Shown here: in pieces, positions 7,531 to 16,581 of the stretch
Position numbering within the stretch: the stretch's first letter is position 1
How the letters are laid out: every line of letters starts with the position of its first letter
Source of the DNA: Roseospirillum parvum
GTDB lineage: Bacteria; Pseudomonadota; Alphaproteobacteria; Rhodospirillales; Rhodospirillaceae
NCBI RefSeq assembly: GCF_900100455.1
Contig: NZ_FNCV01000001.1
Coordinates: forward strand, 1 to 64,000
Length of the DNA stretch: 64,000 bases
Reading direction: 5' to 3'
Made by a program: the position numbers and the translations under genes
The notes under the pieces: model-generated
Seen by the model: only the letters and a program-made list of their open reading frames with translations
Told to the model about the DNA's origin: nothing
Database searches by the model: none

Positions 7531-8838
7531 ATGACCGCGCAGACGGCCACCGCCATCGTCCCCGACGACTCGATTTCCGCCGCCACCGCCGGCCAGCCGG
7601 TGAAGGACCTCTACGACATTGGCGAGATTCCGCCGCTCGGCCATGTGCCCAAGCAGATGCACGCCTGGGTCATCCGCCGCGACCGCCACGGCCCGCCCGA
7701 GGAGTCGTTCCAGCACGAGGTGGTGCCGGTGCCCGAGTTGGACAGCCACGAGGTGCTGATCCTGGTGATGGCCGCCGGGGTCAACTACAACGGCGTTTGG
7801 GCCGGCCTGGGCCAGCCGATCAGCGTCTTTGACGTGCACAAGGCCGAGTATCACATCGCTGGCTCCGACGCCTCGGGCATCGTCTGGGCGGTGGGCGCGA
7901 AGGTGAAGCGCTGGAAGGTGGGCGACGAGGTGGTCGTGCACTGCAACCAGGATGACGGCGACGACGAGGAGTGCAACGGCGGCGACCCGATGTTCTCGCC
8001 CACCCAGCGCATCTGGGGCTACGAGACGCCGGATGGCTCCTTCGCCCAGTTCACCCGCGTCCAGGCGCAGCAGCTGATGGCCCGCCCCCGGCACCTGACC
8101 TGGGAGGAATCCGCCTCCTACACCCTGACCCTGGCCACCGCCTACCGGATGCTGTTCGGGCATCGCCCGCATGTGCTCCGGCCCGGGCACAACGTGCTGA
8201 TCTGGGGCGCCTCGGGCGGCCTGGGGGCGATGGCGATCCAGTTGTGCGCCGTCTCCGGGGCCAACGCCATCGGCGTTATTTCCGACGAGTCCAAGCGCGA
8301 CTTCGTGATGAGCCTGGGCGCCAAGGGGGTGATCAACCGCAAGGACTTCAACTGCTGGGGTCAGTTGCCCAAGGTCAACGGCGAGGGCTTCGGCGACTAC
8401 ATGAAGGAGGTCAGGAAGTTCGGCAAGGCGATCTGGGAGATCACCGGCAAGGGCACCGATGTCGACTTCGTCTTCGAGCATCCCGGCGAGCAGACCTTCC
8501 CGGTCTCCTGCAACGTGGTCAAGCGCGGCGGCATGGTGGTCTTCTGCGCCGGCACCACCGGCTTCAACCTGACCTTCGACGCCCGCTTCGTGTGGATGCG
8601 CCAGAAGCGCATCCAGGGCAGCCACTTCGCCAACCTGAAGCAGGCCGCCCAGGCCAACCAACTGGTCGTCGAGCGGCGCATCGACCCCTGCACCAGCGAG
8701 GTCTTCACCTGGGAGCAGATCCCCGCCGCCCACACCAAGATGATGAACAACCTGCACAAGCCGGGCAACATGGCGGTGCTGGTGCAGGCCAAGAAGCCCG
8801 GTCGGCGGACCCTGGAAGAGGTGGTGGAAGGCAGCTAG
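7531..8838 (+). CDS. ccr: Crotonyl-CoA carboxylase/reductase
   Basis: The 435-residue protein of the zinc-free MDR family has the NADPH-binding loop WGASGGLGAMAIQ near residue 225. Family-specific stretches include AGVNYNGVWAGLG, HCNQDDGDDEECNGGDPMFS and GFNLTFDARFVWMRQKRIQGSHF. It carries out NADPH-dependent reductive carboxylation of crotonyl-CoA to (2S)-ethylmalonyl-CoA, the entry reaction of the ethylmalonyl-CoA pathway. ATG 7531 follows an AAGGAG site. It faces away from ecm and is followed 56 bases later by mcd, probably one transcript. Confidence 0.95.
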   Translation: MTAQTATAIVPDDSISAATAGQPVKDLYDIGEIPPLGHVPKQMHAWVIRRDRHGPPEESFQHEVVPVPELDSHEVLILVMAAGVNYNGVWAGLGQPISVFDVHKAEYHIAGSDASGIVWAVGAKVKRWKVGDEVVVHCNQDDGDDEECNGGDPMFSPTQRIWGYETPDGSFAQFTRVQAQQLMARPRHLTWEESASYTLTLATAYRMLFGHRPHVLRPGHNVLIWGASGGLGAMAIQLCAVSGANAIGVISDESKRDFVMSLGAKGVINRKDFNCWGQLPKVNGEGFGDYMKEVRKFGKAIWEITGKGTDVDFVFEHPGEQTFPVSCNVVKRGGMVVFCAGTTGFNLTFDARFVWMRQKRIQGSHFANLKQAAQANQLVVERRIDPCTSEVFTWEQIPAAHTKMMNNLHKPGNMAVLVQAKKPGRRTLEEVVEGS

Positions 8839-8894
8839 AAAGGAGCTCCTCTCATCACTGCCTTGTTCCTCACCAGCCAGACGAGTCGCCCGCC

Positions 8895-10559
8895 ATGACC
8901 CACCAACCCGCCGGCCTGATCGTGCCCGACCTGCTCAACACCTGCGAGCGGGCCCACATCGCCTGCCAGCAGGCCATCCAGGCCATCGGCCAGCACCTCG
9001 CCGCGCGCCTGCTCGACGACAACGGGCGGCTCGACGGCGCGCGCCTTCACGCCGAGCAGTTCGCCGCCCACGGCTACGCCTGGTTCGCCACCTACGACGC
9101 CGCGCTGGGCGCCATGCTGGGCTGGGCCCAGCGGCTCGAGGCGGCCGGCAAGCTGGGCGAGCTGGAACAGTTGATGCTCCAGGCCGCTTTCTCCGAGTAC
9201 CTGCATCAGATTTACGGCGGGGTGCCGATCAGCCAGGGCGAAACCGCCCGGCTGGCCGACTTCGGCATCGAGATGCGCGAACGCCACCTGCTGCAAACCC
9301 CCTACACCACCCTGCTGCGCGAACACGGCTTCACCGCCGCCTGCAAGGCCCGCATCGCGGCGCTGATCGAGCACGATGGCTTCGGCGACCCGGGCTACGA
9401 CGACGACACCCTGGACATGGTCGCCGACCAGTTCCGCAAGTTCGGTGAGTCCGAGGTCGCCCCCCACTGCCACGAATGGCACCTGAAGGACGAGTTGATC
9501 CCCATGTCGGTCATCCGCCAGATGGCCGAGTTGGGGGTGTTCGGCCTGACCGTGCCGGAAGAGAACGGCGGCCTGGGCATGGGCAAGGCCGCCATGTGTG
9601 TGGTGACGGAAGAGTTGTCGCGCGCCTTCCTGGGCGTCGGCTCGCTGGGCACCCGCTCGGAAATCGCCGCCGAGCTGATCCGCCTGGGCGGCACCGAGGC
9701 GCAGAAGGACCGCTACCTGCCAGCCATCGCCAGCGGCGAGATCCTGCCCACCGCCGTCTTCACCGAGCCCAACACCGGCTCCGACCTGGCCAGCCTGACC
9801 ACCCGCGCCGTGCGCGACGGCGACGACTACGTGATCACCGGCGCCAAAACCTGGATCACCCACGCCGCCCGGGCCGACATGATGACCCTGCTCGCCCGCA
9901 CCGATCCGGCCGAGAAGGGCTACAAGGGCCTGTCCATGTTCCTGATCGACAAGCCGGCCGGCACCGATGCCGACCCGTTCCCCCTGGACGGCCTGTCGGG
10001 CGGCGAGATCAAGGTGCTGGGGTACCGGGGGATGAAGGAGTACGAACTCTCCTTCGACGAACTCCGGGTCCCCGCCTCGGCCCTGCTCGGCGGCGAGGAA
10101 GGCAAGGGCTTCAAGCAGCTCATGGCCACCTTCGAGGCGGCCCGCATCCAGACCGCCGCCCGCGCCGTGGGGGTGGCCGTCAACGCCATGGAAGAAGGCC
10201 TCGCCTACGCCACCCAGCGCCAGCAGTTCGGCCAGCCCCTCTACGCCTTCCCCCGGGTCCACGGCAAGCTGGCCTGGATGGCCGTGGAAACCATGATCGC
10301 CCGCCAACTCACCCTGGTCGCGGCGCGCGAAAAGGACCAGGACCTGCGCTGCGACATCGAAGCCGGCATGGCCAAGCTGCTCGCCGCCCGGGTGGCCTGG
10401 GCCAACGCCGACAACGCCCTGCAAATCCACGGCGGGAACGGCTACGCCGAGGAATACCGGATCAGCCGCATCCTGTGCGACGCCCGTATCCTCAACATCT
10501 TCGAAGGCGCCGCCGAGATCCAGGCCCAGGTCATCGCCCGGGGACTGCTGGGACGCTGA
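8895..10559 (+). CDS. mcd: (2S)-Methylsuccinyl-CoA dehydrogenase (acyl-CoA dehydrogenase family)
   Basis: 554 residues, about 170 longer at the N-terminus than a standard acyl-CoA dehydrogenase. The core runs from about residue 175 with FTEPNTGSDLASLTT (flavin contact), GAKTWITHAARAD, and the C-terminal helix LQIHGGNGYAEEYRISRILCDARILNIFEG. The N-terminal extension and the place after ccr identify Mcd, which oxidises methylsuccinyl-CoA to mesaconyl-C1-CoA and passes electrons to ETF. The start ATG 8895 is 56 bases after ccr. Confidence 0.88.
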   Translation: MTHQPAGLIVPDLLNTCERAHIACQQAIQAIGQHLAARLLDDNGRLDGARLHAEQFAAHGYAWFATYDAALGAMLGWAQRLEAAGKLGELEQLMLQAAFSEYLHQIYGGVPISQGETARLADFGIEMRERHLLQTPYTTLLREHGFTAACKARIAALIEHDGFGDPGYDDDTLDMVADQFRKFGESEVAPHCHEWHLKDELIPMSVIRQMAELGVFGLTVPEENGGLGMGKAAMCVVTEELSRAFLGVGSLGTRSEIAAELIRLGGTEAQKDRYLPAIASGEILPTAVFTEPNTGSDLASLTTRAVRDGDDYVITGAKTWITHAARADMMTLLARTDPAEKGYKGLSMFLIDKPAGTDADPFPLDGLSGGEIKVLGYRGMKEYELSFDELRVPASALLGGEEGKGFKQLMATFEAARIQTAARAVGVAVNAMEEGLAYATQRQQFGQPLYAFPRVHGKLAWMAVETMIARQLTLVAAREKDQDLRCDIEAGMAKLLAARVAWANADNALQIHGGNGYAEEYRISRILCDARILNIFEGAAEIQAQVIARGLLGR

Positions 10560-10941
10560 CAACAGCAGACGCCGTTGCAAGCTTGGGGGCGCTGCCCCCA
10601 AACCCCCGCCGGGGAGGCTGGGCCTCCCCGGACCCCGCCAGGTCGTTGGAGGGGAACGCTTAAGGTCGAGCCGAGCGCGGATGGGGGTTGGTTGCAGGCC
10701 AGCTTCGCTGGCCTGCGGAAACAAAAATCCACCGAGCAGCCGTCCTGCGCGGACTTGATCCGCGCATCCTTGCGCCACTTCGTTGGTGTCTGTTTACGCG
10801 GGCCAGCAAAGCTGGCCCGCACCCAACCTCATCCGAATTTCAAGCCGTCGCCGGCGTTTCGCTCCAACGACTGGAGGGGGTCCGGGGGATCGCCTTCGAT
10901 CCCCCGGCGGGGTGTGGGGCAGCGCCCCATCCAGCCCCCGG
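10560..10941. repeat. Inverted pair of GC-rich multi-hairpin modules (block B)
   Basis: No gene is seen in this 382-base gap between convergent mcd and fmt. A module at 10798-10938 (hairpins 10798-10820, 10882-10907 and 10915-10929) matches block A at 279-412 in order and sequence. Its inverted relative lies at 10583-10716 (hairpins 10583-10601, 10609-10631 and 10694-10716). A separate GCGCGGA/TCCGCGC hairpin sits between them at 10747-10765. The block could serve as a two-way terminator. Confidence 0.8.
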
Positions 10942-11874
10942 TTACGCCAGCCGGTCGCCGGGACGCAGGCGGCTGCCGCGCAGGAAGTCCTCGGCCGGGG
11001 TTTCTTTCCGCCCTGGGCGTTGGACGTCCAGCAGGTGCACGGCGCCTTCGCCGCAGGCCACCACCAGTCCGGGGCCGGGGAGCAGGGTGCCGGGGTCGGC
11101 GCCGCGCGGGCGGGCGTCGTCGGCCGGGGCGGCGCGCAGCAGTTTCAGGCGCTCGCCGTCCGGGGTCTGGCACCAGGCGCCGGGGAAGGGCGACAGGCCG
11201 TTGATGCGCTGGCGCACCACGTCGGCTGGTTCGCTCCAGTCCACGCGGGCTTCCGCCTTGTCGATCTTGGCGGCGTAGGTCACTCCGTCGTCCGGCTGGG
11301 CGATGGGGATCAGGTGGCCGTGTTCCAGGTCGTGGAGGGCGGGGTTGATCATCTCGCCGCCGTGGGCGGAGAGGATGTCGTGCAGATCGCCGGTGGTGGT
11401 GTCGGGATCGATCGGCACCACCGGGCCGAAGCGCAGGATGGGACCGGTATCCAGGCCGACGTCCATCTGCATCAGGGTGAGGCCGCTTTCGCGGTCGCCT
11501 TCCAGCACGGCGCGGTGGATGGGGGCGGCGCCGCGCCAGCGGGGCAGGCGCGAGGCGTGCAGGTTGAGGCAGCCCAGGCGCGGCGCTTCCAGCACCGCCG
11601 GCGGCAGGATCAGCCCGTAGGCGGCGACCACCGCCACGTCGGCTTCGAGGGCCTGGAAGGCCTCGATCTCCGCCGCGTCCTTGAGGCGGGTCGGGGTGCG
11701 CACGGGCAGGCCCTGGGCCTCGGCGAAGGCGGCCACCGGGGTCGGGCGCTCGGCCTTGCCGCGCCCCGCCGGGCGGGCCGGCTGGGCGTAGACGGCGACC
11801 ACCTCGTGCTGGCGGGTCAGCGAGGCCAGGGCGGGCACGGCGAAATCGGGCGAGCCCATGAAGACAACACGCAT
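10942..11874 (-). CDS. fmt: Methionyl-tRNA formyltransferase
   Basis: 310 residues. The N-terminal formyltransferase fold starts MRVVFMGSPDFAVPAL, with the formyl-THF and catalytic stretch LNLHASRLPRWRGAAPI near residue 108 and the GLDTGP segment after it. The C-terminal OB-like domain begins about 205. It formylates initiator Met-tRNA. Unusually for bacteria it is not beside def; its upstream neighbour on the same strand is pdxY, six bases away. Confidence 0.95.
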   Translation of the reverse strand: MRVVFMGSPDFAVPALASLTRQHEVVAVYAQPARPAGRGKAERPTPVAAFAEAQGLPVRTPTRLKDAAEIEAFQALEADVAVVAAYGLILPPAVLEAPRLGCLNLHASRLPRWRGAAPIHRAVLEGDRESGLTLMQMDVGLDTGPILRFGPVVPIDPDTTTGDLHDILSAHGGEMINPALHDLEHGHLIPIAQPDDGVTYAAKIDKAEARVDWSEPADVVRQRINGLSPFPGAWCQTPDGERLKLLRAAPADDARPRGADPGTLLPGPGLVVACGEGAVHLLDVQRPGRKETPAEDFLRGSRLRPGDRLA

Positions 11875-11880
11875 GATGGA

Positions 11881-12741
11881 TCAGCCCTCCACCGGTTCGG
11901 GGGCAAACAGTCGGGGCGGCGCGGCGAAGGCGTCCTGGGCGGCGATCAGTTGCAGCTCGCGGGTGCCGGCCTGGGCGGTGAGGCGGAACAATTCATAGAG
12001 CGCCGAGGTGGCCCGGGCCGCCGCCTCCGGCACCGAGCCGCTCTTCAACAGGTGGCCCAGGAACAGCGCGGCGATGGCGTCGCCGGAGCCGTTGGGCGGC
12101 GGCTCCACCGGCACCAGGGGGGTGCGCACCCGCCATGCCCCGGCGCCGTCGACGGCCAGGCATTCGATGGTGCCGGGGCTTGAGTCGGCGGCCATCAGGC
12201 TGGTCACCAGGACCACCGAGGGGCCCAGGGCGCGCAGCCTGTGGGCGGCGTCGACCGCGTCGGCGACGCTGCCGATGGGGCACCCGGTGAGCAGCTCCAG
12301 CTCGAACTGGTTGGGGGTCGTCACCTCGGCCGCCGGCATCACCTGATGGCGGATGAAGTCGGGGATGTCCGGGGCGACGAAAACGCCGCGTCCCACGTCG
12401 CCCATCACCGGGTCGCAGCAATACAGCGCCCCGGGGCTGGCCGCGCGCACCCGGCGCGCCGCTTCCAGGATCACCGCCCCGGTGCCGGCGCTGCCCAGGT
12501 AGCCCGAGAGCACCGCCTCGACGCCCTCGAGGGCGCCGCGCTCGGCCATGCCGTCCAGGCAGGCCTCGATCAGCGCCGGGGCGAACACCTCGCCTTTCCA
12601 GGCGCCGTAGCCGGTGTGGTTGGAGAACTGCACGGTGTTCACCGGCCAGACCTCGAAGCCCAGCCGTTGCAGGGGAAAGACCGCCGCCGCGTTGCCCACA
12701 TGGCCGAAGCAGACGTGGCTCTGGATGGAGAGGACCGACAT
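11881..12741 (-). CDS. pdxY: Pyridoxal kinase
   Basis: 286 residues of the PfkB/ribokinase-like PdxK/PdxY family. Hallmarks are the start [19 protein letters not shown], the substrate segment [17 protein letters not shown], the stretch [12 protein letters not shown] and the ATP-site catalytic motif [16 protein letters not shown]. It phosphorylates pyridoxal to PLP in the salvage route. It is transcribed toward fmt with a six-base gap. A divergent promoter region separates it from the malyl-CoA thioesterase gene. Confidence 0.92.
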   Translation of the reverse strand: MSVLSIQSHVCFGHVGNAAAVFPLQRLGFEVWPVNTVQFSNHTGYGAWKGEVFAPALIEACLDGMAERGALEGVEAVLSGYLGSAGTGAVILEAARRVRAASPGALYCCDPVMGDVGRGVFVAPDIPDFIRHQVMPAAEVTTPNQFELELLTGCPIGSVADAVDAAHRLRALGPSVVLVTSLMAADSSPGTIECLAVDGAGAWRVRTPLVPVEPPPNGSGDAIAALFLGHLLKSGSVPEAAARATSALYELFRLTAQAGTRELQLIAAQDAFAAPPRLFAPEPVEG

Positions 12742-12796
12742 GATGGAGGATCGAAAACCCTTAAAGGGGATTGGGAGGATGGGGGCCGGGGGCGGC

Positions 12797-12824
12797 TTGC
12801 CAGTCCCGACCGACCCCTTATAGT
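12797..12824 (+). promoter_or_regulatory. Candidate sigma-70 promoter for the mcl2-mch pair
   Basis: TTGCCA (12797-12802) and TATAGT (12819-12824) are separated by 16 bases, about 100 bases upstream of the mcl2-like start on the plus strand. Spacing and both hexamers are close to consensus in an otherwise GC-rich gap. Confidence 0.45.
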
Positions 12825-12925
12825 GTCTCCCATCGTCGCTGTCAGGGTGGGTCTTTGCCCGGCATCGCCCGGCTCTTCAGTCAACCCGCCCCGTCCACCC
12901 CGCCTTCAAGAACAGGGAGACCGCC

Positions 12926-13813
12926 ATGGCCGCCTCCGCACGTCCCCGGCGCAGTGTGCTCTACATGCCCGGCTCCAACACCCGGGCCCTGGAAAAGGCG
13001 CGCGGCCTGCCGGCCGACGGCCTGATCCTCGACCTGGAGGACGCCGTCGCCCCGGAAGCCAAGGAGGAGGCCCGCGCCAACGTCATCGCCGCGACCGCCG
13101 ACAAGGCCTATGGCCAGCGCGAGGTGCTGATCCGCATCAACGGCCTGGAGACCCCCTGGGGCATGGCCGACGCCATCGCCGCCGCCACCGCCGGGGCTGA
13201 CGGGGTGCTCCTGCCCAAGGTCGAGAGCGCCGACATGGTGCGCAAGGTGGACGCCGTGCTGAAGGCCAACGGGGCGCCCGATGATCTGGCCCTGTGGTGC
13301 ATGATGGAAACCCCCATGGGCATCCTGAAGGCGGCCGAGATCGCCGGCGCCAGCCCGCGTCTGGCTGGTTTCGTGATGGGCACCAGCGATCTGGCCAAGG
13401 ACCTGGGCTGCGCCCACACGCCGCTGCGCCTGCCCATGCTGACGGCGCTTTCCACCTGCCTGCTGGCCGCCCGGGCCCATGGGCTGGCCATCGTCGACGG
13501 GGTCTATCTCGATCTGGGCGACGACGAGGGCTTTGCCGACAGTTGCCGCCAGGGCCGCGAGCTGGGCTTCGACGGCAAGACCCTGATCCACCCGCGCACC
13601 ATCGGCGCCGCCAACGCCGCCTTCGGCCCCACCGAGGCCGAGCTGGCGTGGGCCCGGCGGATCATCGAGGCGCACGCCGAGGCGGCCCGCGAGGGGCGCG
13701 GCGTGGTGGTGGTCGATGGCAAGCTGGTCGAGAACCTGCACGTGGAAAGCGCCCGCCGCCTGCTCGCCCTGGCCGGGATGATCGAGCAACTGGAGGCCGG
13801 GAACGCGGCATGA
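12926..13813 (+). CDS. mcl2: CitE-family CoA lyase/thioesterase, probably (3S)-malyl-CoA thioesterase (Mcl2 type)
   Basis: 295 residues of the HpcH/HpaI/CitE fold. It starts [18 protein letters not shown], has the metal-site [47 protein letters not shown] and ends with [17 protein letters not shown]. The N-terminus and these last motifs recall Rhodobacter Mcl2, which hydrolyses malyl-CoA to malate plus CoA, rather than the longer Mcl1 lyase. A bifunctional lyase cannot be excluded. It overlaps mch (ATGA), so both are probably expressed together. ATG 12926 follows CAGGGAGA. Confidence 0.75.
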   Translation: MAASARPRRSVLYMPGSNTRALEKARGLPADGLILDLEDAVAPEAKEEARANVIAATADKAYGQREVLIRINGLETPWGMADAIAAATAGADGVLLPKVESADMVRKVDAVLKANGAPDDLALWCMMETPMGILKAAEIAGASPRLAGFVMGTSDLAKDLGCAHTPLRLPMLTALSTCLLAARAHGLAIVDGVYLDLGDDEGFADSCRQGRELGFDGKTLIHPRTIGAANAAFGPTEAELAWARRIIEAHAEAAREGRGVVVVDGKLVENLHVESARRLLALAGMIEQLEAGNAA

Positions 13814-14901
13814 CGGACACCCCATCGACCCCGACCAAATCCAACCCGACCAAATCCAATCCGGGCCGCTTCTTCGAGGACTTCCGCCCCGGCGAGGAGA
13901 TCGTCCACGCCACCCCGCGCACCGTCACCGAGGGCGACGCGGCCCTTTACACGGCCCTCTATGGTTCGCGCTTTCCCTTCGAATCGGCGGCCACGGCGGC
14001 GCTCGACCACGGCTTCGAGGACGCCCCGCTGGACGACCTGCTGGTCTTCCACATCGCCTTCGGCAAGACGGTGCCCGATGTCTCGCTGAACGCGGTGGCC
14101 AACCTGGGCTACGCCGGCGGCCGCTTCGGGGTGCCGGTCTACGCCGGCGACACGCTGTCCACGGTCAGCCGGGTGGTCGGCCTCAAGGAGAACAGCAACC
14201 GCAAGACCGGGGTGGTCTACGTCCACTCGGCGGCGACCAACCAGCGCGGCGAGCCGGTGCTCGACTACATCCGCTGGGTGATGGTCCACAAGCGCGACCC
14301 CGAAAGCCCGGCCCCCGAGCCGCTGCTGCCCCACCTGCCCGAGGCGGTGGACGCGGCCGACCTGCGCCTGCCCGAGGGGGTGTCGTTCGCCGGCTTCGAC
14401 ACCGCGCTGACCGGCTCGCCCCACCTGTGGGAGGACTACCAGCCCGGCGAGCGCATCGACCACGTGGACGGCATGACGGTCGAGGAGGCCGAGCACATGC
14501 TGGCCACCCGCCTCTACCAGAACACGGCGCGCGTCCACTTCAACCAGTTGGCCCAGCAGGACAGCCGCTTCGGCCGCCGGCTGATCTACGGCGGCCACGT
14601 CATCAGCCTGGCCCGGGCGCTGTCGTTCAACGGGCTGGGCAACGCCGTGCGGCTGGCCGCCATCAACGCCGGCAGCCACACCAACCCGCTGTTCGCCGGC
14701 GACACCGTGTTCGCCTGGTCGGAGGTGGTCGAGCGCCTGGAGGTGCCCGGGCGCCGCGACGTGGGCGCCCTGCGCCTGAAGACCGTGGCCACCCGCAACC
14801 AGCCGGCCGATGCCTTCCCCGAGAAGGACGAGAACGGCAAGTGGGCGAGCGAGGTCATCCTGTCGTTCGACTACACCGTTCTCATGCCCCGCCGCGCCTG
14901 A
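13810..14901 (+). CDS. mch: Mesaconyl-C1-CoA hydratase (MaoC-type double hot-dog)
   Basis: 363 residues made of two MaoC-like hot-dog halves, [23 protein letters not shown] at the start and [21 protein letters not shown] from about residue 215. The dehydratase segment [24 protein letters not shown] follows. The size and double-domain layout are those of Mch, which interconverts mesaconyl-C1-CoA and beta-methylmalyl-CoA. The [10 protein letters not shown] stretch near the start reflects a short in-frame duplication. Its start overlaps the mcl2 stop. Confidence 0.9.
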   Translation: MTDTPSTPTKSNPTKSNPGRFFEDFRPGEEIVHATPRTVTEGDAALYTALYGSRFPFESAATAALDHGFEDAPLDDLLVFHIAFGKTVPDVSLNAVANLGYAGGRFGVPVYAGDTLSTVSRVVGLKENSNRKTGVVYVHSAATNQRGEPVLDYIRWVMVHKRDPESPAPEPLLPHLPEAVDAADLRLPEGVSFAGFDTALTGSPHLWEDYQPGERIDHVDGMTVEEAEHMLATRLYQNTARVHFNQLAQQDSRFGRRLIYGGHVISLARALSFNGLGNAVRLAAINAGSHTNPLFAGDTVFAWSEVVERLEVPGRRDVGALRLKTVATRNQPADAFPEKDENGKWASEVILSFDYTVLMPRRA

Positions 14902-14915
14902 GGCAGCCGACCCCC

Positions 14916-15866
14916 ATGCCCACCTTCTCCCGGGACCTCAAGATCATGCTCCAGAAGGACCTCGCGGCCGAACGGGCCGTCTGGATGGAAAAGGCCCGCA
15001 CCCTTTCGGAAGCGCTGCCCTACATGCGCCGTTTCGCCGGGCAGACCATCGTCGTGAAATACGGCGGCCACGCCATGGGCGACCCCGAGCTGGCCCGCCT
15101 GTTCGCCCGCGACATCGTGCTTCTGAAGCAGGTCGGCATCCACCCGGTGGTGGTCCACGGCGGCGGGCCGCAGATCAAGGCCATGCTGGACCGCCTGAAG
15201 ATCCAGTCGGAGTTCGTCCACGGCCTGCGCGTCACCGACCGCGAGACGGTGGACATCGTCGAGATGGTCCTGGCCGGCTCGATCAACAAGCAGATCGTGC
15301 AGAACATCAACCAGGCCGGCGGCTTCGCGGTCGGCCTGTCGGGCAAGGACGGCAACCTGATCCGCGCCGAGCGCCTCTCGCGCACCGTCAAGGACCCCGA
15401 CAGCGCCATCGAGAAGGCGCTCGACCTGGGCTTTGTCGGGGCGCCCCGGGCGATCACCAGCCACATCCTGGAAAGCTTCCGCGACAGCGACATCATCCCG
15501 GTGATCGCCCCCATCGGCTTCGACGCCGAGGGCCACACCTACAACATCAACGCCGACACCGCCGCCGGCGCGGTGGCCGGGGCGCTGAAGGCGACCCGCC
15601 TTCTGATGCTGACCGACGTGGCCGGGGTGCTGGACCAGGAGGGCAATCTGGTCACCGACCTGACCACCGAGGACGCCCGCGCCCTGATCGCCGACGGGAC
15701 CATCAGCGGCGGCATGATTCCCAAGGTGGAAACCTGCCTTGCCGCCATCCGCGAGGGGGTCAAGGCGGCGGTCATCCTGGACGGCCGGGTGCAGCACGCG
15801 GTGCTTCTGGAAATCTTCACCCCGGGCGGCGCCGGCACCCTGATGAAAAGCGCCGCCGGGGCCTGA
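14916..15866 (+). CDS. argB: Acetylglutamate kinase
   Basis: 316 residues of the amino-acid kinase family. Motifs include [11 protein letters not shown] (phosphate loop), [16 protein letters not shown] and the C-terminal segment [24 protein letters not shown]. It phosphorylates N-acetylglutamate in arginine synthesis. The [20 protein letters not shown]-terminal helix is the arginine-sensitive type found in alphaproteobacteria. ATG 14916 is the first start after mch; a second at 14946 would drop ten residues and is possible. Confidence 0.92.
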   Translation: MPTFSRDLKIMLQKDLAAERAVWMEKARTLSEALPYMRRFAGQTIVVKYGGHAMGDPELARLFARDIVLLKQVGIHPVVVHGGGPQIKAMLDRLKIQSEFVHGLRVTDRETVDIVEMVLAGSINKQIVQNINQAGGFAVGLSGKDGNLIRAERLSRTVKDPDSAIEKALDLGFVGAPRAITSHILESFRDSDIIPVIAPIGFDAEGHTYNINADTAAGAVAGALKATRLLMLTDVAGVLDQEGNLVTDLTTEDARALIADGTISGGMIPKVETCLAAIREGVKAAVILDGRVQHAVLLEIFTPGGAGTLMKSAAGA

Positions 15867-15904
15867 GCGGCCCGGGACGGTCGGAAAGGCGGGGCCGGGG
15901 GCAC

Positions 15905-15924
15905 CCTGGGGGCTTGTCCCCAGG
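15905..15924. other. Hairpin between argB and tspO
   Basis: CCTGGGG (15905-15911) pairs with CCCCAGG (15918-15924) over a six-base loop. There is no following T run, so it may be a weak terminator or an mRNA-stabilising structure. Confidence 0.4.
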
Positions 15925-16008
15925 AACATTGTGGACAGATACCAGGGCGTGGCATACTCCGCCGCCTGTTTCGACCCCCTTTTCATGCCCAGCCAGGGAG
16001 CCCCCGTC

Positions 16009-16536
16009 ATGGATCTGGCCGCCGTGCTTGCCGCCCTCGCCTTCATTCTGGTCAACTTCGTGGCCGCCTCCTCGGCCGCCATCTACAAGCCCGACAGCTG
16101 GTACGAGAACCTCAGGAAGCCGCGTTGGAATCCGCCCAACAAGGTGTTTCCCATCGCCTGGGCGTTCTTCTATTCGCTGCTGGCGCTGGGTGGCTGGCTG
16201 GCCTGGCAGGGCGCCGAGGGTGGCGAGGCGACCATGCCGCTGATGATCTACGGCGTGCACATGGCGCTGAACGCGCGCTGGTCGTACTTCTTCTTCGGCA
16301 TGAAGCGCATCGACCTGTCGCTGATGGAAGCGACCCTGATGTGGCTGTCCATCCTGGCCACCATCCTGGCCTTCTTCCCGGTCGATCCGGTCGCCGCCTG
16401 GGTGCTGGTGCCCTACCTGGGGTGGGTCACCTTCGCCACCATCCTCAACACCGCGATCCTGCTGCTCAACCGCCCGGGCAAGCAGGGCGGCGGGGTGCGC
16501 CGCCCGGCCGACACCGGACTGGCCGACGACGACTGA
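16009..16536 (+). CDS. tspO: TspO/MBR family tryptophan-rich membrane protein
   Basis: 175 residues, five predicted membrane helices rich in aromatic residues. Family motifs are WYENLRKPRWNPPNKVFPIAWAFFY and ALNARWSYFFFGMKR. TspO proteins bind porphyrins; in phototrophic alphaproteobacteria they affect pigment gene expression, so a tetrapyrrole or stress role is likely. ATG 16009 is chosen because AGGGAG (15995-16000) lies eight bases upstream. A longer reading from 15931 has no such site. Confidence 0.88.
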   Translation: MDLAAVLAALAFILVNFVAASSAAIYKPDSWYENLRKPRWNPPNKVFPIAWAFFYSLLALGGWLAWQGAEGGEATMPLMIYGVHMALNARWSYFFFGMKRIDLSLMEATLMWLSILATILAFFPVDPVAAWVLVPYLGWVTFATILNTAILLLNRPGKQGGGVRRPADTGLADDD

Positions 16537-16581
16537 GCCGAACGGCGTCGGGGCCGGTCGCCGGGCCGGCCCTGGCTGTCC

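Noticed and set aside
12926-13813. Assignment as the bifunctional malyl-CoA lyase Mcl1
   Set aside because: It is shorter than Mcl1 and its start and end motifs resemble the malyl-CoA thioesterase Mcl2; kept as a probability rather than a certainty.
15931-16008. 26-residue N-terminal extension of TspO
   Set aside because: No ribosome site, and the extra residues precede the first conserved helix; ATG 16009 has AGGGAG at proper spacing.
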